A stretch of DNA of 64,000 nucleotides from positions 49,284 to 113,283 of the forward strand of contig NZ_WNKZ01000008.1 of assembly GCF_009720835.1 (NCBI RefSeq), in the 5' to 3' direction. Positions 38,440 through 47,098 of this stretch are shown one piece after another. The notes under the pieces were generated by a model. That model was not told where the DNA came from. It saw nothing but the letters and a program-made list of their open reading frames with translations, and made no database searches. The position numbers were made by a program, and so were the translations under genes. The DNA is from Pseudoduganella buxea. Lineage in GTDB: Bacteria; Pseudomonadota; Gammaproteobacteria; Burkholderiales; Burkholderiaceae_D. The stretch's first letter is position 1, and each line of letters begins with the position of its first letter.

Positions 38440-39451
38440 ATGCGGCCAGGTCGCAGGGTGGGTGCCGCGAGTTGAGGAACTCGCTGAACGGGTAGGCCGG
38501 GCTTTGCAGATGGTGGCCGGGGAATTCGAACAGGGCCCAGTAGTAGCGCTCGCGGCCCTGCAGCACCTGAGGCGCGCAGCAGTAGCGGTGCCACTGTTCT
38601 CCGGCCGCGTTGGAATACATGCCGTCGCCCGCCTCGGCCGGCGGGAAGAAGGGCAGCACGCGGCGCTCCTGCAAGGCCGTCAGCAGCGACTGGGGCGCTT
38701 CGTTGTCGCGCGCCACTTCGTACTGGGCGTGCATGCCCTGTTCCGTCTCGATCACCATCAGGGTGCCGCGGCCGTGCTTGTCGAAGAACAGGATGCCCGT
38801 CGGGCTCGAATGCAGGTAGTGCTCGACGAAGCCATGCTTCAGGTACAGCTCGCGCACGAGGCCCGCCATCGTATTGCAGCGCAGGAAGGAATAGTCGTGC
38901 AGGGCCAGCAGGTCGCGCAGGGTCTCGGCCTGGTCGACGAAGAAGGCCCGCTGCATGGCCAGGATTTCCAGCTCCAGCCGGTCCAGCGCATCGTCGTCGC
39001 TCTTGCGGATGAAGCGGTCGATCAGGCCTTCGTTGAAGGCGTTGACGGCAATCTTCTCGTCGGCCGCGCCCGTGAACAGGATCTTCTTGCACGGTAGATA
39101 TTCGATGGCGCGGCAGAATTCCACCCCGTTCATCTGCGGCATCGAATAATCCACCACCAGCACGGAAGGAATCGTGAAGCGGTGCGGGCTGGCGCACAGG
39201 TCGTGGATGCGGCGCACGTCCACGGCCACGTTGGGCTGGTCCGGCGTCTGGTTCAGGATGTCGAAATTGACGTGCAGGGGCAGGTCGGCCCGCCGCGTGC
39301 TGGCCGTGAACCAGTCCAGCGCCATCGTCGTGTCATGGAAGGTCTTGCTCGGCAACATGGGGTCGAGCTGGAACGACAGGCTCTTCAGGAAGGAATCGCT
39401 GTCGTCGACCAGCACGGTGGTGGTGGGGTGGGCGAAAATCGGAAGTCTCAT
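38438..39451 (-). CDS. Response regulator of an LqsR/JqsR-like quorum-sensing pair
   Basis: 337 residues. An N-terminal receiver fold begins TVLVDDSDSFLKSL (acidic pocket) and has its phospho-acceptor Asp in VLVVDYSMPQMNG (about 101-110), after an unusually long insertion between strands; GAADEK and the conserved Lys (RFIRKSD) complete the site. The C-terminal ~180 residues (from LEILAMQRAFFVDQ) carry no recognisable DNA-binding, GGDEF or EAL domain. The layout and length resemble LqsR-type regulators. It is seven bases downstream of the kinase gene and clearly coexpressed with it. Its output is unknown. Confidence 0.8.
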   Translation of the reverse strand: MRLPIFAHPTTTVLVDDSDSFLKSLSFQLDPMLPSKTFHDTTMALDWFTASTRRADLPLHVNFDILNQTPDQPNVAVDVRRIHDLCASPHRFTIPSVLVVDYSMPQMNGVEFCRAIEYLPCKKILFTGAADEKIAVNAFNEGLIDRFIRKSDDDALDRLELEILAMQRAFFVDQAETLRDLLALHDYSFLRCNTMAGLVRELYLKHGFVEHYLHSSPTGILFFDKHGRGTLMVIETEQGMHAQYEVARDNEAPQSLLTALQERRVLPFFPPAEAGDGMYSNAAGEQWHRYCCAPQVLQGRERYYWALFEFPGHHLQSPAYPFSEFLNSRHPPCDLAA

Positions 39452-39458
39452 AAGTCAC

Positions 39459-40736
39459 CTAGTCACCTGAAGTCACATTGGCGTGCCGGTTGGGGAATTC
39501 CAGCACGAAGATGGCATAACCGTTTTCCCGCGACACGCAGCGGATGTCGGCCTTCCAAGCATGCAGTATCTGGCGGCACAAGGCCAGCCCGACGCCGGTG
39601 CCGTTGTGTGCCGGATACGCGTAGAAACGCTGGAAGATAAAGGGCTGGCGCCGCGCCGCGATGCCGCAGGCCGTATCGATGAACAGCAGCCGGGGCGCCT
39701 TGCGGCGGCCGTCGACGACAATGCGCACACGCCCCTTGCCGGCCCGGTGGATGGCCTTCAGCGCATTGCGCAGCAGGTTCAGCAGCACCACTACCGTCAG
39801 TTCGTACTGCCCGGCAAAACTGAAATTGCCCCGCACCTCGACGGCCACGGCGTCGCGCTGGGCCGGGCTGGTAAATGGATAGCGCCGCAGCACGGCCTGC
39901 ACCGCCTCGGCCATCGACACGGATTCCGTGGGGTCGAGCCGGCGCCGCACGGCATTCGCGCTCAGCAGGAACAAGTCGATCAGGTGGTTCATATGGCGCA
40001 CTTCGTACTGGATGCGCGTCATGGCCTGGCGGATTTCCTCCGGCGCCGCGCTGCCCGCCGGCTCCGTCTGCAGCATGCGCGTCAGCCCGCGCACATTGGC
40101 ATCCATGCTGGCCAGCGGCGTGCGCATCTCGTGGGCCACGGCGCCCAGGCCTTCGCCCATGCCGGCCAGCTTGTCCTGCTCCAATGCCGTGCGGCTGAAG
40201 CGGGCCACGCACAACAGCGCGATGATGGCCCAGTGCACCGGCAACTGCTGCAGGATGGGCTGGGTCAGGATGGTGGCGCCGCGCCCATGCAGGATGGCGC
40301 AGGCGCAGGCCAGCAAGGTGCCGGCGACATAGGCCCGCAATGCCAGCCGGGTCGGGAAGTGGCACAGCGCGACCATGATGACAGTCAGCCATTGCGCCCA
40401 TGCGCCCGCGCCGCCGTTCATGATGAGCATGTAGGTGCCGAAGAAGGGCAACAGGAACGTGACGGCCAGCGGCACGTACCACTCGCAGTAGCGCTGTCCC
40501 ATCCGCTCCGAGGCGATGCCGGCCGCGCCGACGGCCGTGCCGAGGGCGCGCAGGGCGGCGCTTTCATACGGCTGGGGAAACACCCACGTGAACAGCACGA
40601 AAAACAGCGGGTGCAGGATCAGGCCGAGCCAGCCCAGCACGAGCGCCTGCACCGCGGCGCGCTCGCCCGAGCGGTGGCGGCGGAGCTGGGCGGCGATGAA
40701 ACCGCCGGCTTTGCGTTCGATACGGTCGTCGCGCAT
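39459..40736 (-). CDS. CqsS/LqsS/JqsS-type alpha-hydroxyketone sensor histidine kinase
   Basis: About 425 residues; the ATG at 40736 is preceded by AGGAG, and the frame extends upstream to a GTG at 40772. The N-terminal ~190 residues form about six membrane helices and match the Vibrio CqsS sensor region: LGWLGLILHPLFFVLFTW, FPQPYESAALRALG and LPFFGTYMLIMN. The kinase core has the H-box VAHEMRTPL, N-box LLNLLRNALKAI, G1 box as DTACGIA (degenerate from DNGxGI) and G2 GTGVGLALC. There is no fused receiver, as in LqsS/JqsS. CqsS-family kinases detect long-chain alpha-hydroxyketones (CAI-1, LAI-1). The synthase (CqsA/LqsA/JqsA) is not in the window. Confidence 0.88.
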   Translation of the reverse strand: MRDDRIERKAGGFIAAQLRRHRSGERAAVQALVLGWLGLILHPLFFVLFTWVFPQPYESAALRALGTAVGAAGIASERMGQRYCEWYVPLAVTFLLPFFGTYMLIMNGGAGAWAQWLTVIMVALCHFPTRLALRAYVAGTLLACACAILHGRGATILTQPILQQLPVHWAIIALLCVARFSRTALEQDKLAGMGEGLGAVAHEMRTPLASMDANVRGLTRMLQTEPAGSAAPEEIRQAMTRIQYEVRHMNHLIDLFLLSANAVRRRLDPTESVSMAEAVQAVLRRYPFTSPAQRDAVAVEVRGNFSFAGQYELTVVVLLNLLRNALKAIHRAGKGRVRIVVDGRRKAPRLLFIDTACGIAARRQPFIFQRFYAYPAHNGTGVGLALCRQILHAWKADIRCVSRENGYAIFVLEFPNRHANVTSGD

Positions 40737-40809
40737 GAAGGGATTTACTCCTGACAAGCATCCATCTTCCACCCAAACTCGTCTGTCTTGATGGGTATCG
40801 GAATTTGGC

Positions 40810-40823
40810 TTGATCTACATCAA
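40810..40823. promoter_or_regulatory. FNR/ANR-type binding site
   Basis: TTGATCTACATCAA, a perfect match to TTGAT-N4-ATCAA. It lies in the 120-base divergent gap, 34 bases before the globin ATG at 40857 and about 74 bases upstream of the sensor-kinase start. A -10-like TATCAT (40844-40849) would put transcription start near 40856-40858 with the box centred close to -40, the classic activating position. Confidence 0.8.
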
Positions 40824-40856
40824 GCAGGCTGTGCAGGCTGGGTTATCATGTCGCGC

Positions 40857-41255
40857 ATGACCGAAACTTCTCAATCTCGCACGCTTTATGACACCATCGG
40901 CGGCGAAACGACTTTGCGTGCCATGGTGGACCGCTTTTACGACCTGATGGAGCTGGAGCCGGAATTCGCCGGCATCCGCGCCATGCATCCGCCTGCCACG
41001 GACGGCTCCCGCGACAAGCTGTTCTGGTTCCTGACGGGCTGGATGGGCGGCCCCGACCTGTACCAGGAACAGTTCGGCCACCCGCGCCTGCGTGCCCGGC
41101 ACCTGCCCTTCGCCGTCGGCACGAGCGAGCGCGACCAGTGGCTGCGCGCGATGGCCTGGGCCATGGAAGACGTCGGCATCGCCGAAGACCTGCGGCTGCG
41201 GCTGCTGCAGTCCTTCTACCAGACGGCCGACTGGATGCGCAACAAGCCTGAATAG
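40857..41255 (+). CDS. Group II truncated haemoglobin
   Basis: Haem protein of about 132 residues of the TrHbO group, implicated in oxygen/NO handling. Visible features are TLYDTIGGETTLRAMVDRFYDLM (helices A-B, Tyr B10), AMHP, LFWFLTGWMGGPDLYQEQFGHPRLRARHLPF with the proximal His, and the G8 Trp in QWLRAMAWAM. Starts at 40848 (MSRMTETS) and 40857 are both possible; the inferred transcription start next to 40857 would make the message leaderless. It diverges from the quorum-sensing kinase. Confidence 0.92.
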   Translation: MTETSQSRTLYDTIGGETTLRAMVDRFYDLMELEPEFAGIRAMHPPATDGSRDKLFWFLTGWMGGPDLYQEQFGHPRLRARHLPFAVGTSERDQWLRAMAWAMEDVGIAEDLRLRLLQSFYQTADWMRNKPE

Positions 41256-41269
41256 TTGCTTCAGGATTA

Positions 41270-41310
41270 GTTGCTCAAAAAATGGGGTCTGTCCCCATTT
41301 TTACAGCAAC
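41270..41310. repeat. Dispersed AAAAATGGGG palindrome, copy 4
   Basis: Arms GTTGCTCAAAAAATGGGG (41270-41287) and CCCCATTTTTACAGCAAC (41293-41310) with loop TCTGT; 16 of 18 positions pair. Lies between the globin stop and rmuC. Confidence 0.8.
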
Positions 41311-41370
41311 ATTTCCACGACCGCAATTCTGGAATGCTGTATATTTACACAGTATTCACGAACATGACGG

Positions 41371-42618
41371 ATGATGGAACTTCATATCTTGCTGGGCCTG
41401 GCCCTGTTGATCGTTGCCTTGCAGGTGGCGATGTTGCTGCGTCCCCGCGCCGGGGGCGATATCGGCGAACGGCTGGACCGGGTCGAGCGCGAAGTGCGCT
41501 TGCAGCTGCAGGCCACGGCCCAGGCGCAGCGCCAGGAAATGGCCCACACCCTGGGCCAGAGCCATGCCGCCACCGTGCAGCAGCTCGACGGCATGCGCCG
41601 ACAGATCGAGGTGCTGACGGAATCGAACGCGCGCCGCATGGCCGAAGTGCGCATGACGCTGGAAACCCGCATCCGCGACCTGCAGACCGATAACGGCGCG
41701 CGGCTGGAGGAAATGCGCCAGACGGTCGACGAAAAACTGCACGCCACCCTGGAATCGCGCCTGACCGAATCGTTCAAGCAGGTCTCGGACCGGCTGGAGC
41801 GCGTGCATCAGGGCCTGGGCGAAATGCAGCAGCTGGCGCTGGGCGTGGGGGACCTGAAACGGGTGCTGACGAACGTCAAGACGCGCGGTACCTGGGGCGA
41901 AGTGCAGCTGGAAATGCTGCTCGAACAGGTGCTGACGCCGGACCAGTATGCGAAGAACGTGGAAACCGTGGCGGGCACCAACGCGCGGGTGGAATTCGCC
42001 CTGAAGCTGCCGGGCCAGAAGGACGGCGGCCCGCCCGTGTGGATGCCGATCGACGCCAAGTTCCCCAAGGAGCAATACGAGCGCCTGCTGGAAGCGGCGG
42101 AACGGGCCGACGCGGAAGGCGTGGCCACGGCCGGCCGCGAGCTGGAACGGGCCGTGCGGGGCGAAGCGAAAACCATTGCGGAAAAATATGTGTGCCCGCC
42201 GCAGACGACGGACTTCGCCATCCTGTTCCTGCCCACCGAAGGGCTGTATGCGGAAGTGATGCGCCGTCCCGGCTTGGCCGACGAACTCCAGCGCGTCAAC
42301 CGCATCAGCATCGCCGGGCCGTCGACCCTGTCGGCCCTGCTGAACAGCCTGCAGATGGGATTCCGCACCCTCGCGCTGGAAAAACGCTCGTCGGAAGTGT
42401 GGCAGGTGCTGGGCGCCGTCAAGACGGAATTCGGCAAGTTCGGCGACGTGCTGTCCGCCACGAAGATGACCCTGGAGCGGGCCGCCAAGAATATCGAGAA
42501 CGCGGAAGTGCGCAGCCGGCAGATGGCGCGCAAGCTCAAGTCGGTGGAAGCGCTGCCTTCCGAGGCGGCGCAGATACTGCTGGGCCCCGAGCTGGAAGGG
42601 GCCGATACCGACAGCTGA
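41371..42618 (+). CDS. rmuC: DNA recombination protein RmuC
   Basis: 415 residues. An N-terminal membrane helix (LLGLALLIVALQVAMLL) is followed by a long coiled coil (about 30-165, many Glu/Arg/Gln heptads) and the RmuC nuclease-like domain (VLTNVKTRGTWGEVQLEMLLEQVL, PIDAKFPKEQYERLL, FLPTEGLYAEV, GPSTLSALLNSLQMGFRTLAL). RmuC limits inversion at short inverted repeats in E. coli, which is of interest next to so many palindromes. Two ATGs at 41371 and 41374 are equally possible. Confidence 0.95.
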   Translation: MMELHILLGLALLIVALQVAMLLRPRAGGDIGERLDRVEREVRLQLQATAQAQRQEMAHTLGQSHAATVQQLDGMRRQIEVLTESNARRMAEVRMTLETRIRDLQTDNGARLEEMRQTVDEKLHATLESRLTESFKQVSDRLERVHQGLGEMQQLALGVGDLKRVLTNVKTRGTWGEVQLEMLLEQVLTPDQYAKNVETVAGTNARVEFALKLPGQKDGGPPVWMPIDAKFPKEQYERLLEAAERADAEGVATAGRELERAVRGEAKTIAEKYVCPPQTTDFAILFLPTEGLYAEVMRRPGLADELQRVNRISIAGPSTLSALLNSLQMGFRTLALEKRSSEVWQVLGAVKTEFGKFGDVLSATKMTLERAAKNIENAEVRSRQMARKLKSVEALPSEAAQILLGPELEGADTDS

Positions 42619-42622
42619 GCCT

Positions 42623-42642
42623 GTGTCCACCAAGGTGGACAC
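42623..42642. repeat. Perfect GTGTCCACC palindrome between rmuC and mobA-moeA
   Basis: Arms GTGTCCACC (42623-42631) and GGTGGACAC (42634-42642) separated by AA, in the 54-base gap between convergent stops. GTGTCCACC is also the outer motif of units 1 and 3 of the cluster at 15302-15556. Confidence 0.6.
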
Positions 42643-42672
42643 GAGCAGAACGATGCAGCAGCGCCAGCCCGG

Positions 42673-44577
42673 CTACACCAGCCCCTCGAACAGCAGCACG
42701 TCGACCAGGTCGCCGGCGGCGACGTTGCCCTGGTGGTCCGGCAGCACCACCATGCAGTTGGCCTCGGCCATCGAGCGCAGGATGCCGGAACCCTGGGCGC
42801 CCGTGATGCGCACTTCGCGCGTGCCGTCGGCGGCCACCGTCAGGATGCCGCGCTGGTATTCCGTGCGGCCCGGTTTCTTGCGGATGGGCGCGAACGAGCG
42901 GGCCTGCACGAGCAGGTCGTCGCTTTGCCGGGCGCCCATCATGCGCAGCAGCGCGTGGCGGGCGAAGAAGTAGAAGGTCACCATGACGGCGACGGGGTTG
43001 CCAGGCAGGCCGAACAGGAAGGCACTGTGGCCGTTCGAGCGGATCTTGCCGAAGGCCATGGGGCGGCCGGGGCGCATGCCGATGGTCCAGAACGTCACGT
43101 CGCCCAGCGTCGCCATGATCTGCTTGGTGTAATCGGCTGCGCCGACGGAGACGCCGCCGGAGGTGATGATGGCGTCCGCGCTTTCGCACGCATCGCGCAG
43201 TGCAGCTTCCAGCGCGGCCGGGTCGTCCTTGACGATGCCCATGTCGACGATGTCCACGCCCAGGCGCGTCAGCATGCCGTGCAGGGTGTAGCGGTTGCTG
43301 TCGTAGACGCAGCCCTGGTCCAGCGGTTCGCCGATCGAGCGCAGTTCGTCGCCGGTGGAGAAGAAGGCCACCCGCAGGCGCCGCCGCACGGGCACTTCGG
43401 CAATGCCCAGCGAGGCGAGCAGGCCCAGGTCGGCCGGGCGGACGATCTTGCCCGCCTGCAGGGCCGGGCTGCCTTCCAGCAGGTCCTCACCCTTGAAGCG
43501 GCGGTTGTCGCCCGTGCGCACCGAGCGCGGCGCCACCGTGACGCTGTCGTCCGTGATGCCGGCAGCGATTTCCTGCGGCAGCACCGTGTCGCAGCCGGCC
43601 GGCATCACGCCCCCCGTCATGATGCGCACGCACTGGCCGGGGCCGGGCACGATGGTCGACGGCCGCCCCGCATAGACCGTGCCGATGACGGCCAAGGTGG
43701 TGGGGTGCTCGCCGTCCAGGGCGTCGCCGGCGAAGGCAAAGCCGTCCATGGCCGAATTGTCGTGCGCGGGCACGCTGATGGGCGAGACGATGTCGGCCGC
43801 CAGCACCCGCCCCAGCGCGGCACGCAGCGCCAGTTTTTCCACGGCCCGCACTGGCTGGATGAATTCGCGGATGATGTGCTGGGCCTGGCTGACGGGCACG
43901 GCATGGGGGTCGTAGCCGGACAGGCAGCCGACCACGTCCTGCAAGGTGGGCTCGCCGTGGACCACCTCTTCCTGCTGCAGCTCGGCCAGCGTATTGATAT
44001 TGCGGAAGGCGGCGGCATCGTTGAACAGCACTTCGGCCACTTTGATGGCCTTGTGCCAGCCGTCCATGCGGCGCCCGCCGCCGGCCAGGTAGGCATCCAG
44101 GTGGGGCAGGGCGCTGCGCCGCACGAGGCAGAACACGGGATGGGGCTGCTTGTGGGCCGCCCCGGCGTCGTCCGCCTCCATCGTCACGGCCAGCGCCAGG
44201 TCCGCTTCCTGGGCCAGCAGCGCTTCGCGCAGGCGTTGCACCAGGTCCTGCGGCAGGAACGGCGAATCGCACGGGGCCGTGACCATCAGCTCGGTCGAGC
44301 AGTGGCGCAGACCCGTCTGCAAGCCGGCCAGCGGGCCTTCGAAGCCGGTCAGCTCGTCCGGCAGCACGGGCGCGCCCAGCGCCCCGTAGGCTTCCAGGTT
44401 GCGGTTGGCATTGATCGTCACGCCCGCCACCTGCGGCGCCAGCCGGCGCAGCACGTGGGCCGCCATGGTGGTGCCCCGGAACGGTTGCAGGCCCTTGTCC
44501 ACGCGACCCATCCGGGTGCCGCGTCCGCCAGCCAGGATCAGGCCCGATACGTCGTCATACGCAATGCTGCTGGTCAA
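42673..44577 (-). CDS. Fused MobA-MoeA molybdenum cofactor enzyme
   Basis: One continuous frame of about 634 residues encodes two cofactor enzymes. Residues ~1-200 are MobA (GTP:molybdopterin guanylyltransferase): LILAGGRGTRMGRVDKGL, GPLAGLQTGL, TAPCDSPFLP, ending NINTLAELQQEE. Residues ~205-634 are MoeA (molybdenum insertion): CLSGYDPHAVPVSQA, PAHDNSAMDGFAF, IMTGGVMPAGCDTV, TSGGVSVGAADYTK, GLPGNPVAVM. No stop separates them. The start is taken as TTG at 44577, behind GGAGGG and one base after the moaA stop; upstream residues in the frame are a shadow of moaA. A GTG at 43965 with AGGA upstream could also give separate MoeA. Confidence 0.85.
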   Translation of the reverse strand: MTSSIAYDDVSGLILAGGRGTRMGRVDKGLQPFRGTTMAAHVLRRLAPQVAGVTINANRNLEAYGALGAPVLPDELTGFEGPLAGLQTGLRHCSTELMVTAPCDSPFLPQDLVQRLREALLAQEADLALAVTMEADDAGAAHKQPHPVFCLVRRSALPHLDAYLAGGGRRMDGWHKAIKVAEVLFNDAAAFRNINTLAELQQEEVVHGEPTLQDVVGCLSGYDPHAVPVSQAQHIIREFIQPVRAVEKLALRAALGRVLAADIVSPISVPAHDNSAMDGFAFAGDALDGEHPTTLAVIGTVYAGRPSTIVPGPGQCVRIMTGGVMPAGCDTVLPQEIAAGITDDSVTVAPRSVRTGDNRRFKGEDLLEGSPALQAGKIVRPADLGLLASLGIAEVPVRRRLRVAFFSTGDELRSIGEPLDQGCVYDSNRYTLHGMLTRLGVDIVDMGIVKDDPAALEAALRDACESADAIITSGGVSVGAADYTKQIMATLGDVTFWTIGMRPGRPMAFGKIRSNGHSAFLFGLPGNPVAVMVTFYFFARHALLRMMGARQSDDLLVQARSFAPIRKKPGRTEYQRGILTVAADGTREVRITGAQGSGILRSMAEANCMVVLPDHQGNVAAGDLVDVLLFEGLV

Positions 44578-44578
44578 A

Positions 44579-45687
44579 TCACCCTCCAATATAAGACATC
44601 TCGACCCGGCGCTCGCCGGCGCGCGCCAGGCCGTCGGTATTGACGGTGCGCAGTTCCGAGTAGCGGTCGCTCCGGCCTTGCCAGATGGCGGCGATGGCGC
44701 CGGACAGTTCCGCATCGTTGTGCCCGGCCCGCAGCAGCGCGCGCAGGTCGTGGCCACGGGTGGCGAACAGACACGTGTACAGCTTGCCTTCGGTGGACAG
44801 CCGGGCCCGCGAGCAGTCCTTGCAGAAGGCCTGCGTGACGCTGGAAATGGCGCCGATCTCGCCGCCGCCGTCCACATAGCGCCAGCGCGCCGCCGTCTCG
44901 CCCGTGTAGTTCGGATCGACGGGCACCAGCGGCAATTCCGCGCCGATGCGGCGCACGATCTCGGCCGACGGAATCACGTCCTGCATGTTCCAGCCGTTCG
45001 AGGCGCCCACGTCCATGAATTCGATGAAGCGCAGGATATGGGGCGTGCCCTTGAAATGGCGCGCCATCGGCAGGATTTCCTGTTCGTTGGTACCGGCCTT
45101 GACGACCATATTGACCTTGATCGGCCCCAGCCCCACGGCATGGGCTGTGTCGATACCGTGCAGCACGTCGGCGACGGCGAAGTCGACGTCGTTCATGGCG
45201 CGGAAGGTCGCGTCGTCCATCGCGTCGAGCGACACCGTTACCCGGTTCAGGCCGGCATCCTTCAAGGACTGGGCCTTGCGTGCCAGCAGCGAGCCGTTGG
45301 TCGTCAAGGTCAGGTCGAGGGGCTTGCCGTGCACCGTGCGCAGCTCGGCCAGCATGGCAATGAGTTTTTCGATATTCTTGCGCAGCAGCGGCTCGCCCCC
45401 CGTCAGCCGGATCTTCTCGACACCGTGGGCGACGAACTGGCGCGCGATGCGGGTAATTTCCTCGAAGGTCAGCAGCGACGAGTGCGGCAGGTACTGGTAA
45501 TCCTTGTCGAACACATCCTTCGGCATGCAGTAGACGCAGCGGAAGTTGCAGCGGTCCGTGATGGAAATGCGCAGGTCGTGCAGGGGCCGGGCCAGCCCGT
45601 CGCGCAGCTCGCCCGTCGCGGGCACCAGGGTGGCGGGGATGAGCGGCGGGCGCGAACGCCCGTCGGACAGGATGATGATCTTTTCAG

Positions 45688-45691
<4 letters not shown>
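44579..45691 (-). CDS. moaA: GTP 3',8-cyclase MoaA
   Basis: Radical-SAM enzyme that starts molybdopterin synthesis from GTP. The 370 residues include the N-terminal cluster CNFRCVYC (CxxxCxxC) followed by [13 protein letters not shown], and the C-terminal cluster [19 protein letters not shown]; the protein ends in the conserved double glycine (YIGG). Its start overlaps the chrA stop by ATGA and its end nearly abuts mobA-moeA, so chrA-moaA-mobA/moeA is one operon. Confidence 0.97.
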
Positions 45692-47022
<1,331 letters not shown>

Positions 47023-47054
47023 GAGCGATTCGTGGGCTCGGGGCGCGGGCGAAA

Positions 47055-47081
47055 AAAAGGGAAGCGCGAGGCTTCCCTTTT
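47055..47081 (-). terminator. Rho-independent terminator of rne
   Basis: Eleven-base-pair stem AAAAGGGAAGC (47055-47065) and GCTTCCCTTTT (47071-47081), loop GCGAG; on the minus strand it exits into seven Ts. It lies just past the rne stop and before chrA. Confidence 0.92.
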
Positions 47082-47098
47082 CGATGCCGCTCGCCGGA

